From Bradyrhizobium sp. ISRA430 (GTDB taxonomy: Bacteria > Pseudomonadota > Alphaproteobacteria > Rhizobiales > Xanthobacteraceae): a DNA stretch of 64,000 nucleotides. The first letter of the stretch is position 1. Each line of letters begins with the position of its first letter. The notes under the pieces are model-generated. The model had not been told where the DNA came from, did no database searches, and saw only the letters and a list, made by a program, of their open reading frames with translations. Position numbers and translations under genes: made by a program. Shown one piece after another: positions 44,380 to 53,380 of the stretch. The stretch is from NCBI RefSeq assembly GCF_029909975.1, contig NZ_CP094516.1, positions 2,976,001 through 3,040,000 on the forward strand, written 5' to 3'.

Positions 44380-44997
44380 ATGCGCCGCAAATGGCTCAAA
44401 CCGTCTCTCGTCGCAGTGCTGGCAATATGGGCGGGCAACGCAAGGCCGGACGAGAACAAGCCTGCTAACGGCGGATCGGCGTCGGTTATTCCTGGTAGCA
44501 GGATCGAATGCTCGCTCACGCGAAAGCCTGGCGAACCGTTCGATCCTCCGTCAACCTCAGCGATACCCCAGACCGGGGCCTTCGTTGCTCGCGAGCATTT
44601 TCGCGAAGACATGACGCCAGCGGCCGAGGTCAAAATTTCTTGGCTTGGCGCGACCTTTGTGCGCCGGTTCGCGGTCAAGGCTGAAACCGCTGGCGATACA
44701 TCTTTGCAATCGTACGCGTTGAAGGCTCCCTCAAGTGCCACGGAGATCTCCGGAGACTTAAATTCGCGCGATGAGACCAAACTCGCGGATGTCTGGTGCC
44801 TGTTGAGGCTGCAGGCCAATGGAGAAAGCGGCGCGCTGGATATCAGCTCTTCCCCCAACATATTTTTTGTCCGTGATGCCATGGGTGAGCTTGGCGTGGT
44901 TGACGCCCTATGGGGCGGCGCGGGCTGGGAAATTGGAGCCAGTCCGCTCGGAAACCAACAGACATGGCCTCGTGGCACGCGCGTCTTCTCTCGCTGA
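44380..44997 (+). CDS. Hypothetical exported protein
   Basis: 205 residues with a basic start and hydrophobic run (MRRKWLKPSLVAVLAIWAG) resembling a signal peptide. The mature part has two cysteines (RIECSL, DVWCLL) and ends TWPRGTRVFSR. No known domain; base composition is less GC-rich than neighbours. No close operon partner. Confidence 0.6.
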   Translation: MRRKWLKPSLVAVLAIWAGNARPDENKPANGGSASVIPGSRIECSLTRKPGEPFDPPSTSAIPQTGAFVAREHFREDMTPAAEVKISWLGATFVRRFAVKAETAGDTSLQSYALKAPSSATEISGDLNSRDETKLADVWCLLRLQANGESGALDISSSPNIFFVRDAMGELGVVDALWGGAGWEIGASPLGNQQTWPRGTRVFSR

Positions 44998-45045
44998 CGG
45001 AGCCGGTCGTTCATCCAGAGATCGCCGATTGCTCGAGCGCGCGCC

Positions 45046-45561
45046 CTAAACCCGCGCCTTGCTCCAGTCGGGGCCCACGGCCCCCGACACGCCTTCGAAG
45101 GCGCCGTCGACGAGCTCGAACACCAGGATGCGGTTTGCGTCGACCGGGCCTGGCATGGTGACGCGGCCCTTCGGCACCGGCTTGAAGCCGACGCGGCTGT
45201 AATAGGGCTCGTCACCGACCAGCAGCACCAGCCGGTGCCCCTTCTCCTTGGCGTCCTTCAGCGCGCGCTCCATCAAGAGCCGTCCGATGCCGCGGTCGCG
45301 GAACGGCGGCTCGACGGTGAGCGGCCCGAGCAGCAGCGCGGGCGTCTCGCCGATCAGCACCGGCAATTGCCTGACAGAGCCGACCAGAAGCGTGCCGATG
45401 CGCGCAGTGAAGGAGAGCTCGAGCAGGTGATCGACGTGCTCGCGGATCCGGTAGGCGCTGAGGACGAAGCGACCGGGACCGAACGTGCGTTCGTGCAGCC
45501 GCTCGATCGCCTGGGCGTCGCCGGCGGATTCGGGAAGGATAGTGAGCGAGAGATCGTTCAT
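45046..45561 (-). CDS. GNAT family N-acetyltransferase
   Basis: 171 residues. The acetyl-CoA motif PLTVEPPFRDRGIGRLLMERAL (about 83-104) and GDEPYYSRVGFKPVP are those of YhbS-like GNATs. It transfers acetyl from acetyl-CoA to an amine; substrate unknown. Single gene, with a repeat fragment just upstream. Confidence 0.92.
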   Translation of the reverse strand: MNDLSLTILPESAGDAQAIERLHERTFGPGRFVLSAYRIREHVDHLLELSFTARIGTLLVGSVRQLPVLIGETPALLLGPLTVEPPFRDRGIGRLLMERALKDAKEKGHRLVLLVGDEPYYSRVGFKPVPKGRVTMPGPVDANRILVFELVDGAFEGVSGAVGPDWSKARV

Positions 45562-45564
45562 GTC

Positions 45565-45640
45565 AGCACGGCGTTTTCGAGCGAAGTGGACCCTGGTTCG
45601 CGTTCAGAAAACGCGTCAATATCAGGAGGCGGAGTAGCAT
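45565..45640. repeat. Dispersed repeat fragment ('cgttttcgagcgaagtgga')
   Basis: The string 'ttttcgagcgaagtggaccctggttcgcg' and 'gaaaacgcgtcaatat' matches a rhizobial intergenic repeat style related to the one after the moxR operon. It lies between the GNAT and NUDIX genes. Confidence 0.45.
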
Positions 45641-45707
45641 CTGGCGATGCGCAGGTCCATGGCAGCCAGGCTCCGCTTCAGTTCCTTTAAGGCGTCCCGA
45701 GGCCCTC

Positions 45708-46199
45708 TCACCGCCACGTCGCAATCGCCGGCTTGCCGTCGAGCACCTCGGCGATGCGCAGCCGCGTGCCGGGCGTGGTGTCGTCCGGCAGCGCCGTGCT
45801 TGCGAAAAAGCCGCATTCGATGATCTCGCGGTTGGGCTCGGGCAGACGGTCCTGCCGGAAATGCCTGACGACGTAGACCGCGACATGATCACGCCGCGAG
45901 ACGTGGCTGTTGAGGAAGATGCCGTGCAGCACCGCTTCGCCCGTGAGGTCGATATCTCCCTCCTCCTTGAGCTCGCGCCGCATCGCCTCCTCCATGGTCT
46001 CGCCGTAGTCGACGCCGCCGCCGGGGAGGTACCAGCCGCTGACATAGCTATGCTTGACCAGGAACACCCTGTTGTCGGCGTCCAGCACTACGGCGCGGAC
46101 ACCGAGGGTCATGCCGCGGACGAGCAGGAAATAGGCGTGGAAGAATCGCCGCAGCAGCGGCTCGCATCTTCGTCTTATCTGGTCCAGTCGTCCCCCCAT
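45708..46199 (-). CDS. NUDIX hydrolase
   Basis: 163 residues from ATG 46199. NUDIX box GGGVDYGETMEEAMRRELKEEG (about 68-89) is intact. The basic N-terminal GGRLDQIRRRCEPLLRRFFHAYFL precedes it. An in-frame ATG at 46271 would add 24 Gly/Ser/Lys-rich residues; neither start has a clear Shine-Dalgarno, so the start is uncertain. Divergent from the phosphoesterase. Confidence 0.82.
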   Translation of the reverse strand: MGGRLDQIRRRCEPLLRRFFHAYFLLVRGMTLGVRAVVLDADNRVFLVKHSYVSGWYLPGGGVDYGETMEEAMRRELKEEGDIDLTGEAVLHGIFLNSHVSRRDHVAVYVVRHFRQDRLPEPNREIIECGFFASTALPDDTTPGTRLRIAEVLDGKPAIATWR

Positions 46200-46304
46200 C
46201 ACGCCGCTTGCGTGGCCCCCCTTCAAGCCGTCCTTCAAGCTATCCTTGCCTCCACCGCCCGAGCTTGCCATTACAGCGGAGCAATAGCGAGGCAATCGCG
46301 CTCC

Positions 46305-47189
46305 ATGGCACCGTTCACGCTCGCCCATCTCTCCGACCCGCATCTGCCGCCGCTACCGAGGCCCAGGGCGATCGAACTCGCGGGCAAGCGGGCGCTCGGC
46401 TACGTCAACTGGACGCGCAACCGGCACAAATACCAGCGCCGCGAGGTGCTCGACGCGCTGGTTGCCGACATCCATGCCCAGGCGCCGGACCACATCGCCG
46501 TAACCGGCGATCTCGTCAACCTGGCGCTGGAAGCGGAATTTGGACCGGCTCTGGCCTGGCTCGAAGGCGTCGGCCCGCCGGATTGCGTCACCGCCATCCC
46601 GGGCAATCACGACGCCTATGTCAGCGCCACGCGCCACCGCTTCGGCGAGACGTTCCTGCACTACATCGCAGGCGATGCGCCGGCGGCCGCGGCCTTCCCC
46701 GCCATCCGGCGCCGCGGACCGGTTGTGCTGATCAGCCTGTCCACGGCCGTGCCGACCCTGCCGCTGATGGCGACAGGCACGCTCGGCCGCGACCAGCTCG
46801 CAGCCCTCGAGGAGGTTCTCGCACAGCTTGCGAGTGAGGACGTCTTCCGCGTCCTCCTCGTGCATCATCCACTGCGCTCGCGCTCGCGTCACAAGAGGCT
46901 GACCGATTCGGCCGACCTCCTCGCCCTCGTCAGGCGGCACGGCGTCGAGCTGATCCTGCACGGCCACGACCATGTGCACTCGACGATGTGGTTCGACGGG
47001 CCGAACGGCAACGTCCCCGCGATCGGCGTACCTTCGGCCTCCGCGCTCGCCCATGGGCGCTATCCCGCGGCGGCGTACAACCTGTTCGCCATCGAGAGGG
47101 ACAATGCCGGCTGGCGCTGCGAGCAGACGGTGCGCAGCCTCGATCATGGATTGAAGGTCCGGCAGATCAAGCACACGCGGCTGATTTAG
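46305..47189 (+). CDS. Metallophosphoesterase
   Basis: 294 residues. Metal motifs DPH (9-11, LAHLSDPHL), GDLVN, GNHD and GHDHVHS in order make the calcineurin-like binuclear site. Similar proteins are cAMP phosphodiesterase-like or general phosphodiesterases; the substrate is unknown. ATG 46305 starts the conserved beta-strand; the frame upstream is open but unlike the family. Confidence 0.92.
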   Translation: MAPFTLAHLSDPHLPPLPRPRAIELAGKRALGYVNWTRNRHKYQRREVLDALVADIHAQAPDHIAVTGDLVNLALEAEFGPALAWLEGVGPPDCVTAIPGNHDAYVSATRHRFGETFLHYIAGDAPAAAAFPAIRRRGPVVLISLSTAVPTLPLMATGTLGRDQLAALEEVLAQLASEDVFRVLLVHHPLRSRSRHKRLTDSADLLALVRRHGVELILHGHDHVHSTMWFDGPNGNVPAIGVPSASALAHGRYPAAAYNLFAIERDNAGWRCEQTVRSLDHGLKVRQIKHTRLI

Positions 47190-47195
47190 TTTCGC

Positions 47196-47312
47196 CGTCG
47201 TTGCGAGCCACCGGGTCCGCGCAAAGCGCGGCCCGATGACAGGCTCCGCGAAGTAATCCAGAATCCCTCCGCGGAAACATTGCTGGATTGCTTCGCTGCG
47301 CTCGCAATGACG
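47196..47312. repeat. Dispersed palindromic repeat, copy B
   Basis: 117 bases bounded by CGTCGTTGCGAG (47196-47207) and CTCGCAATGACG (47301-47312). It is the same family as 4576-4698 but in the opposite orientation: the CTGGATTGCTTCG and CCACCGGGTCCGCG segments recur. One base in the left arm differs from the right arm. Confidence 0.85.
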
Positions 47313-47318
47313 AGACTT

Positions 47319-47873
47319 TCACCAGCTCTGCAGCGCCGCAACCACGGCGACGCCAAACAGGGCGGCGGCGCCGAGGATGAAGCCGAACACGAACGGCCAG
47401 ATGCGCGAGCGGCGCGGCGGCTCCGGCGCGACCGGCTTCGGCTCGGGCAATACGACCATCGCATGCTCGCGCTCGATCATGCGGCGGGCGACATACTCGG
47501 TGACGGCGTCGACGATCACGGCGGTATCGTGCGATTCGGCGAGAACGATGCGGCCAAAGCGGCTGTCCTGGACGAAGCGGTACATCCGCTTGTCGCGCCC
47601 CATCACGATGTGCGCGACGACATCGATCCAGAGCCTTGGCGCATCGCCCTGGCTGATGCCGCGGTCGAACAGGTCGATCTGCTCGGGCACCTGCGCAAAC
47701 AACGGGTCGAGCGCGTCGTTGAGAATCTCCAGCCGCGCGACCTCGGCGTCGCGCAAATCGACCACGACGCCGGTCCGGTCGGCAGCCTCGATCCGCGCCC
47801 GCAGCAGCGCATCGCGCAGCCGTACCGGGCGCGGCTGGCTGGCATGGGTCCCGCTCGTCTCCGGCTCAGACAT
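47319..47873 (-). CDS. Hypothetical protein with C-terminal membrane helix
   Basis: 184 residues. A soluble domain (1-150; VVVDLRDAEVARLEILND, RLWIDVVAHIVMGRDKRMYRFVQDSR) and a Pro-rich linker lead to one helix at the C-terminus (about 159-180). This tail-anchored form is common in Bradyrhizobium. No enzymatic motif. Function unknown. Confidence 0.8.
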   Translation of the reverse strand: MSEPETSGTHASQPRPVRLRDALLRARIEAADRTGVVVDLRDAEVARLEILNDALDPLFAQVPEQIDLFDRGISQGDAPRLWIDVVAHIVMGRDKRMYRFVQDSRFGRIVLAESHDTAVIVDAVTEYVARRMIEREHAMVVLPEPKPVAPEPPRRSRIWPFVFGFILGAAALFGVAVVAALQSW

Positions 47874-48070
47874 TCTCGGCCTCGCTACTCGAATACGGCC
47901 GTTAACCTATCAGCAACCACAACGTCCGCAAAGGGCCTACAATTCCAGATACTTACGGTGCCCACAGCCGGTTCACATGTGCCAAAAACAGACGATCCCA
48001 CCCAGGCAGGGCCTGGATGGGACCGTCCGTCCTTGGACGTCTTCTTGAATTCGAGCTGGCAGCAACGCCG

Positions 48071-48283
48071 TTAAGCTGCCGGGGCGCGGTTCGGCTCTTC
48101 GACGATCGAGAAGCGGACGCCGGCCATGTGGCGGCTCTCTTCCGATACCTCGCGCCAGCAGTCCTCGGCTTCCTTGCGGGTCTTGAACGGGCCTTTGACC
48201 TGGGCCGAGCCTTCCACGAGCTTATGGAAGTTCATCGAGCCGAACTCACCGCCGATCACCCAGAAATTGCTGCCTTTGGTCAT
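48071..48283 (-). CDS. DUF4170 family small protein
   Basis: 70 residues, WVIGGEFGSMNFHKLVEG and the GPFKTRKEAEDCWREVSE segment are the DUF4170 hallmarks. GGAG-type site upstream (AGGAGAC). Its function is unknown. It follows isocitrate lyase on the same strand after a stem-loop. Confidence 0.88.
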   Translation of the reverse strand: MTKGSNFWVIGGEFGSMNFHKLVEGSAQVKGPFKTRKEAEDCWREVSEESRHMAGVRFSIVEEPNRAPAA

Positions 48284-48308
48284 TGTCAGTCTCCTGTTGC
48301 CCTCGCGT

Positions 48309-48344
48309 GATCAGTCCGAAATCCGGCCGGACCCCGGACTGATC
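48309..48344. terminator. Stem-loop between aceA and DUF4170
   Basis: GATCAGTCCG (48309-48318) and CGGACTGATC (48335-48344) form a 10-bp stem with a 16-base loop that has its own GGCC. It follows the aceA stop on the minus strand. No T tract, so it may be a processing or attenuating structure rather than a full stop. Confidence 0.5.
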
Positions 48345-48355
48345 AATTCAAGCTG

Positions 48356-49981
48356 TTAGCCGAACTGGTTCATCGTGTTGTGGACGCCGCCCGCCTTCAG
48401 GGCAGCCTCGCCGGCGAAGTACTCCTTGTGGTCGTCACCGATGTCGGAGCCCGCCATGTTCTGATGCTTCACGCAGGCGATGCCCTGACGGATCTCGGCG
48501 CGCTGGACGTTCTTCACATAGCCGAGCATGCCCTGCTCGCCGAAGTACTCCCTCGCCAGATTATCGGTCGAGAGGGCTGCCGTGTGATAGGTCGGCAACG
48601 TGATCAGATGGTGGAAGATGCCGGCACGCTTGGCGGAGTCGGCCTGGAAGGTCCGGATCCGCTCGTCGGCTTCCTTCGCCAGCGGCGTGTCGTCATATTC
48701 CGCCTTCATCAGCTCAGCACGGTTGTACTTGCTGACATCCTTGCCGGCTTCCTTCATCGCATCATAGACCTGCCAACGGAAGTTGAGCGTCCAGTTGAAG
48801 GACGGCGAGTTGTTGTAGGCCAGCTTCGCGTTCGGGATCACCTTGCGGATGCGATCGACCATCTTGGCGATCTGCTCGATATGCGGCTTCTCGGTCTCGA
48901 TCCACAACAGGTCGGCGCCGTTCTGCAGCGAAGTGATGCAGTCGAGCACGCAGCGGTCCTCACCGGTGCCGGGGCGGAACTGGTAGAGGTTGGAGGGCAG
49001 TCGCTTCGGACGCATCATCTTGCCGTTCTGGTTGATGATGACGTCGCCGTTCCGGGCGGTCGCGGCCGTCACTTCCTCGCAATCCAGGAAGCTGTTGTAC
49101 TGATCGCCGATGTCGCCGGGCTTGTGGCTCACGGCGATCTGCTGCGTGAGGCCGGCGCCGAGCGAGTCGGTGCGGGTCACGATGATGCCGTCTTCGACGC
49201 CGAGCTCGAGGAACGCGTGGCGGCAGGCGCGGATCTTCGCCAGGAAGACCTCGTGCGGCACGGTCACCTTGCCGTCCTGGTGCCCGCACTGCTTCTCGTC
49301 GGAGACCTGGTTTTCGATCTGCAGCGCGCAGGCACCCGCCTCGATCATCTTCTTGGCGAGCAGGTAGGTCGCCTCTGCGTTGCCGAAGCCGGCGTCGATG
49401 TCGGCGATCACGGGCACGACGTGCGTCTGGAAATTGTCGATCTTCTCGATCAGCGCCTTTTCCTTCGCCTTGTCGCCTTCCTTGCGGGCGGCATCGAGCG
49501 CGCGGAAGATGTCGTTGAGCTCGCGGGAGTCCGCCTGACGCAGGAAGGTGTAGAGCTCCTCGATCAGGGCCGGCACCGAGGTCTTCTCGTGCATCGACTG
49601 ATCCGGCAGCGGCCCGAACTCGGAGCGCAGCGCGGCGATCATCCAACCAGAGAGGTACAGATAGCGGCGATCGGTCGTGCCGAAGTGCTTCTTCACCGAG
49701 ATCAGCTTCTGCTGGGCGATGAAGCCATGCCAGCAACCGAGCGACTGCGTGTACTTGGTGGGGTCGCCGTCATAGGCGGCCATGTCGGCGCGCATCAGCG
49801 CCGCGGTGTAGCGGGCGACGTCGAGGCCGGTCTTGAAGCGGTTCTGCAGGCGCATGCGCGCGACGGCCTCGGCCGTCACCCCGTTCCAGGTCGGCTGGAT
49901 GTCGAGGAGCGCCTGAGCCGCCTCGATCTCGCTCCGATACGAAGCCGGGCCCTGGGTGATTCCGCGCGGTTGGAAGTTCAT
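48356..49981 (-). CDS. aceA: Isocitrate lyase
   Basis: 541 residues, the long isocitrate lyase form. It splits isocitrate to glyoxylate and succinate in the glyoxylate shunt (growth on acetate or fatty acids). Catalytic Cys232 lies in EKQCGH (230-234 K-Q-C-G-H), where the more common form is KKCGH; the variant is usual in this long group. Other blocks: ADIDAGFGNAEATY and NNSPSFNW. AAAGGA precedes ATG 49981. Divergent from a RamB/ScfR-type regulator. Confidence 0.97.
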   Translation of the reverse strand: MNFQPRGITQGPASYRSEIEAAQALLDIQPTWNGVTAEAVARMRLQNRFKTGLDVARYTAALMRADMAAYDGDPTKYTQSLGCWHGFIAQQKLISVKKHFGTTDRRYLYLSGWMIAALRSEFGPLPDQSMHEKTSVPALIEELYTFLRQADSRELNDIFRALDAARKEGDKAKEKALIEKIDNFQTHVVPVIADIDAGFGNAEATYLLAKKMIEAGACALQIENQVSDEKQCGHQDGKVTVPHEVFLAKIRACRHAFLELGVEDGIIVTRTDSLGAGLTQQIAVSHKPGDIGDQYNSFLDCEEVTAATARNGDVIINQNGKMMRPKRLPSNLYQFRPGTGEDRCVLDCITSLQNGADLLWIETEKPHIEQIAKMVDRIRKVIPNAKLAYNNSPSFNWTLNFRWQVYDAMKEAGKDVSKYNRAELMKAEYDDTPLAKEADERIRTFQADSAKRAGIFHHLITLPTYHTAALSTDNLAREYFGEQGMLGYVKNVQRAEIRQGIACVKHQNMAGSDIGDDHKEYFAGEAALKAGGVHNTMNQFG

Positions 49982-50106
49982 GTTCGTAATCCTTTCGGTA
50001 GCGACAGACCTGCAGCGTGGTGTCGCTATTTCTCAACATTCTTGACACTGCACTGCGAAATGCGTGACGAGAGCTAAACGCGAGAAACCGAAGTTCGTAC
50101 AGAGTA

Positions 50107-50176
50107 CTTGTATTTGAATGGTGATGTCTTGTAACATAAGAACTTGTAATAGATGTTATTTTGTAAAATCTGTAAA
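50107..50176. promoter_or_regulatory. Repeated TTGTAA-type motifs between aceA and its regulator
   Basis: In an AT-rich patch of the 241-base divergent space, CTTGTA (50107), CTTGTAAC (50128), CTTGTAAT (50143), TTTTGTAAAA (50158-50167) and CTGTAAAG (50170) recur at 10-21 base spacing. This is the kind of multi-site operator expected for the divergent XRE regulator; the exact site is unproven. Confidence 0.45.
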
Positions 50177-50222
50177 GATATGGGTCAGCTAGGCTGTCCT
50201 TAGCGCTCTGGAGAACTCGAAA

Positions 50223-51668
50223 ATGGCCGTCGATTCCGGGAAGAAATTGTTCGTCGGCCCGCGCTTCCGGCGGATCCGGCAGCAATTGGGGCTGTCGCAG
50301 ACCCAGATCGCCGAGGGGCTCGGAATCTCGCCGAGCTACATCAACCTGATCGAGCGCAATCAGCGCCCGGTAACCGCGCAGATCCTGCTGCGGCTTGCCG
50401 AGACCTACGACCTCGACTTGCGCGATCTCGCCACCGCCGATGAGGACCGTTTCTTCGCCGAGCTGAACGAAATCTTCTCCGATCCCCTGTTCCGTCAGAT
50501 CGACGTGCCCAAGCAGGAGCTGCGCGACCTCGCCGAGCTCTGCCCCGGCGTGACCCACGCGCTGCAGCGGCTCTACGCCGCCTACGCCGAAGCGCGCCAG
50601 GGCGAGACCCTGGCCGCAGCGCAGATGGCGGACCGCGATGTCGGCACGCGCTTTGAAGCCAATCCGGTCGAGCGCGTGCGGGAATTGATCGAAGCCAACC
50701 GCAACTATTTCCCGGAGCTCGAGCAGGCCGCGGAAAGCCTGCGCGACGAACTGAACGTGCCGGCGGAGGGGCTCTATGCCGCGCTCGCCGCGCGGTTGCG
50801 CGAAAAGCATTCGATCCAGACTCGGATCATGCCGGTCGACGTGATGCGCGAGACCTTGCGGCGCTTCGACCGCCATCGCCGCCAGCTCCTGATCTCGGAG
50901 CTGGTCGATCCGCCCGGCCGTGCGTTCCAGCTTGCCTTCCAGCTCGGGCTCGGCGAATGCGCGCAGCAACTCGAGGCCATCATCGGTCGCGCCGGCCCGC
51001 TCGACGACGCGCCGCGGCGCCTGTTCCGCATCACGCTCGCCAATTATTTCGCAGCCAGCGTGATGATGCCCTACCCGGCGTTCCTGGCGGCGGCCGAGGC
51101 GTTGAACTACGACATCCACGTGCTGGCGCAGCGCTTCAATGCCGGCTTCGAGCAGGTCTGCCATCGCCTCACCACCTTGCAGCGGCCGAACGCGCGCGGC
51201 ATTCCGTTCTTCCTGCTCCGCGTCGACAATGCCGGCAACGTGTCGAAGCGCTTCTCCTCCGGCACCTTCCCGTTCTCGAAGTTCGGCGGCACCTGCCCCT
51301 TATGGAACGTGCATTCGACCTTCGACACACCCGATCGGCTGCTGAAACAGGTGATCGAGCTGCCCGACGGCACGCGCTATTTCTCGATCGCGCAGATGGT
51401 CCGGCGGCCGGTGGCGCCGCATCCGCTGCCGCAGCCGCGCTTTGCCATCGGCCTCGGATGTGAGATGCGTCACGCCGCGCGGCTCGTCTATGCCGCCGGC
51501 ATGGATCTGGAGAAGGTCGAGGGCACGCCGATCGGCGTCAACTGCCGTCTCTGCGAACGCGAGAACTGCGCCCAGCGCGCCGAGCCGCCGATCACGCGCA
51601 CGCTGATCCTGGACGAGACGACGCGGCGGGTGAGCTCGTTCGCGTTCTCGAACGCGCGGGAGTTGTGA
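50223..51668 (+). CDS. RamB/ScfR-type short-chain fatty acyl transcriptional regulator
   Basis: 481 residues. N-terminal XRE helix-turn-helix (about 12-65, LGLSQTQIAEGLGISPSYINLIER), a central IrrE-like/DUF955 region (about 190-290) and a C-terminal ScfR domain with a Cys-rich GVNCRLCERENCAQR. RamB proteins control acetate and glyoxylate genes in actinobacteria and related regulators act in alphaproteobacteria. Divergence from aceA supports this role. GGAG precedes the ATG. Confidence 0.9.
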   Translation: MAVDSGKKLFVGPRFRRIRQQLGLSQTQIAEGLGISPSYINLIERNQRPVTAQILLRLAETYDLDLRDLATADEDRFFAELNEIFSDPLFRQIDVPKQELRDLAELCPGVTHALQRLYAAYAEARQGETLAAAQMADRDVGTRFEANPVERVRELIEANRNYFPELEQAAESLRDELNVPAEGLYAALAARLREKHSIQTRIMPVDVMRETLRRFDRHRRQLLISELVDPPGRAFQLAFQLGLGECAQQLEAIIGRAGPLDDAPRRLFRITLANYFAASVMMPYPAFLAAAEALNYDIHVLAQRFNAGFEQVCHRLTTLQRPNARGIPFFLLRVDNAGNVSKRFSSGTFPFSKFGGTCPLWNVHSTFDTPDRLLKQVIELPDGTRYFSIAQMVRRPVAPHPLPQPRFAIGLGCEMRHAARLVYAAGMDLEKVEGTPIGVNCRLCERENCAQRAEPPITRTLILDETTRRVSSFAFSNAREL

Positions 51669-51701
51669 GGGGCGTGTTGCGGTTGTTGCGTACCACATAC
51701 A

Positions 51702-51815
51702 CCGCCGTCATGCCCCGCGAAGGCGGGGCATCCAGTACACACAGCAGCCTGTCGGTTCTATCACAGCCGTCTCGGAGTACTTCATCGCCCGGTCAAGCCG
51801 GGCGATGACAGGTGA
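51702..51815. repeat. Dispersed palindromic repeat ('catgccccgcgaaggcggggca')
   Basis: Two hairpins: TGCCCCGC (51711-51718)/GCGGGGCA (51723-51730) and ATCGCCCGG (51784-51792)/CCGGGCGAT (51798-51806), within CCGTCATG...ATGACAGG. This is a common Bradyrhizobium intergenic repeat. It separates convergent genes and may stop both. Confidence 0.75.
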
Positions 51816-51844
51816 GAATGCGGCGTGAGCGATCTGTCCAATTC

Positions 51845-52138
51845 CTACGCCAGCGTATGCACGATCACCGGCCCCGCGGCCGCGCTCGCGTGCCCGGCGA
51901 GCAGCGAGCCGAGCTCCTTCTCGATCCAGGCGATCGCGCGCCGGTTGGCCTCCTCCGCCTGCTCGAACTTGTCGAAGATCGAGATCGCGGTGACGGTGTC
52001 GTCGCCGGCATAGACGACGTAATAGGCACGAAAACCGTCGACGTCGCTGATGATCGGAACGGCGCCGTCCTTGATGCGGCGTGCCAGCTCTTCCGCACTC
52101 CCGCTTTTCGCCTTGGCCTGACGGATGGCGGCATACAT
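51845..52138 (-). CDS. ABM-domain-like small protein
   Basis: 97 residues with the small alpha/beta layout of antibiotic-biosynthesis-monooxygenase-type barrels (MYAAIRQAKAKSGSAEELARRI ... GFRAYYVVYAGDDTVTAISIFDKFEQAEEANRRA). Similar proteins are mono-oxygenases or just stress-related dimers. GGAGG precedes ATG 52138. Confidence 0.75.
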   Translation of the reverse strand: MYAAIRQAKAKSGSAEELARRIKDGAVPIISDVDGFRAYYVVYAGDDTVTAISIFDKFEQAEEANRRAIAWIEKELGSLLAGHASAAAGPVIVHTLA

Positions 52139-52366
52139 GGGATCCTCCTTCCGGCTGCTGATGTCGGGCATGGTGCCCTGGCCGGGATGTTACGCCGAAG
52201 TGCGGGGCCGATCCACGCTTGGTTAACCCCGGACTAACCCGCACCCCGCGGTCTGCAACCAACCATTAAGCACGCCTCAACATCGGTGCCTTAGTCTCGC
52301 CTCACTCACTTTTCGCAAACAACGACGGCCTATTCTGCCGCGCGAAGTGACATCAGGGGGTTCATC

Positions 52367-53188
52367 ATGCGCGTTGCATTGCTGCTTGTGGCGACCGTCA
52401 TCGGCGCGCTGTCCGCAGGTCCGCTGAACGCGGAGCCGGCGCAGCAGACATCCAATGCATCCGGGGAAGCGGCGCAGGCGCTGCCGCCCGGCTTCCAGAG
52501 CTATCGCGGCTACGCGTTCGACCTGACGGAGAACTCCGACCGCAAGGATGTCGACGCGCTCGCGGACAATCTGAAGCGCCAGCTCGACGTGGTGGAGAGC
52601 GCCGGCCTCAGCCCGCGCGTGCTGCGCTTCTTCCATTCGGTGCCGATCGTCGCGAGCGAGATGGCCTGCCTCGACGAAGGCGCCGCCGCCGCATGCTACG
52701 GCCGGGTCACGCCGGACATCCGGCGCACCGCTCCCCGGACGCTGACGGTGTGGGACCACGACAAGCAGCAATGGACCAACCCGAACGCGGTCGATCTCGC
52801 AGTCGATTCCGGGATCGGCGTGATCATGCTGCGGCCGAACATGATGGCCTATGAGAAGGCGCCCGTGATGCTGCACGAGCTGCTCCACGCCTATCATGCG
52901 CGGTTGTTGCCGGACGGCTACGCCAACAAGGGCGTGCTCGGCTACTATGCCTACGCCAAGTCCAAGGACCTGCTGCCCAAGGACACCTATGCCCTGAAGA
53001 ACCAGATGGAGTTCTTCGCGGTCACCGCCAGCATCTTCCTTGCGGGCAAGGATGAGATCCACGAGCCGAAAACCCGCGAGACGCTCAAGGAGAAGATGCC
53101 GGACTACTACAAGTACCTGGTCGGCGTCTTCGGCTTCGATCCCGACCCGCAGGCCGCTTCCAGCGGACCGGTTGCCTCGCTGAAGTGA
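52367..53188 (+). CDS. Secreted HExxH zincin-like protein
   Basis: 273 residues. Signal peptide (1-22, ending LNAEP), then a domain with HELLH at 170-174 (VMLHELLHAYH) and a later Glu (E215, NQMEFFAVTAS) that fits the third zinc ligand of a gluzincin. Two cysteines (C101, C110) may pair. The family is not one I can name; it resembles exported proteins of unknown function that look like peptidases. It has an intrinsic terminator downstream. Confidence 0.75.
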   Translation: MRVALLLVATVIGALSAGPLNAEPAQQTSNASGEAAQALPPGFQSYRGYAFDLTENSDRKDVDALADNLKRQLDVVESAGLSPRVLRFFHSVPIVASEMACLDEGAAAACYGRVTPDIRRTAPRTLTVWDHDKQQWTNPNAVDLAVDSGIGVIMLRPNMMAYEKAPVMLHELLHAYHARLLPDGYANKGVLGYYAYAKSKDLLPKDTYALKNQMEFFAVTASIFLAGKDEIHEPKTRETLKEKMPDYYKYLVGVFGFDPDPQAASSGPVASLK

Positions 53189-53238
53189 GGCGGAAAATAG
53201 CGCGCTAGCGCAAAACTACGCCAAGAAATCACGTCAAG

Positions 53239-53264
53239 AGCCGCGCGAGAAGCGCGGCTTTTTT
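53239..53264 (+). terminator. Intrinsic terminator
   Basis: AGCCGCGC (53239-53246), GAGAA, GCGCGGCT (53252-53259), then TTTTTGTTTTG. It ends the transcript of the secreted zincin-like gene 51 bases upstream. Confidence 0.92.
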
Positions 53265-53380
53265 GTTTTGTAAACCGGAACATGCGGATGACGCAGAGCC
53301 GGGAATTGCCAAGGCGGGGCCCGATCTGCATAGTCCCGCGCGCATCGATTTGGTGACTGTTTCAAAGAGGATAGAAGAAC

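Noticed and set aside
48380..50077. Long plus-strand open frame (565 codons) opposite isocitrate lyase
   Set aside because: Antisense of a conserved gene in GC-rich DNA; composition is Arg/His/Asp-rich with no family pattern.
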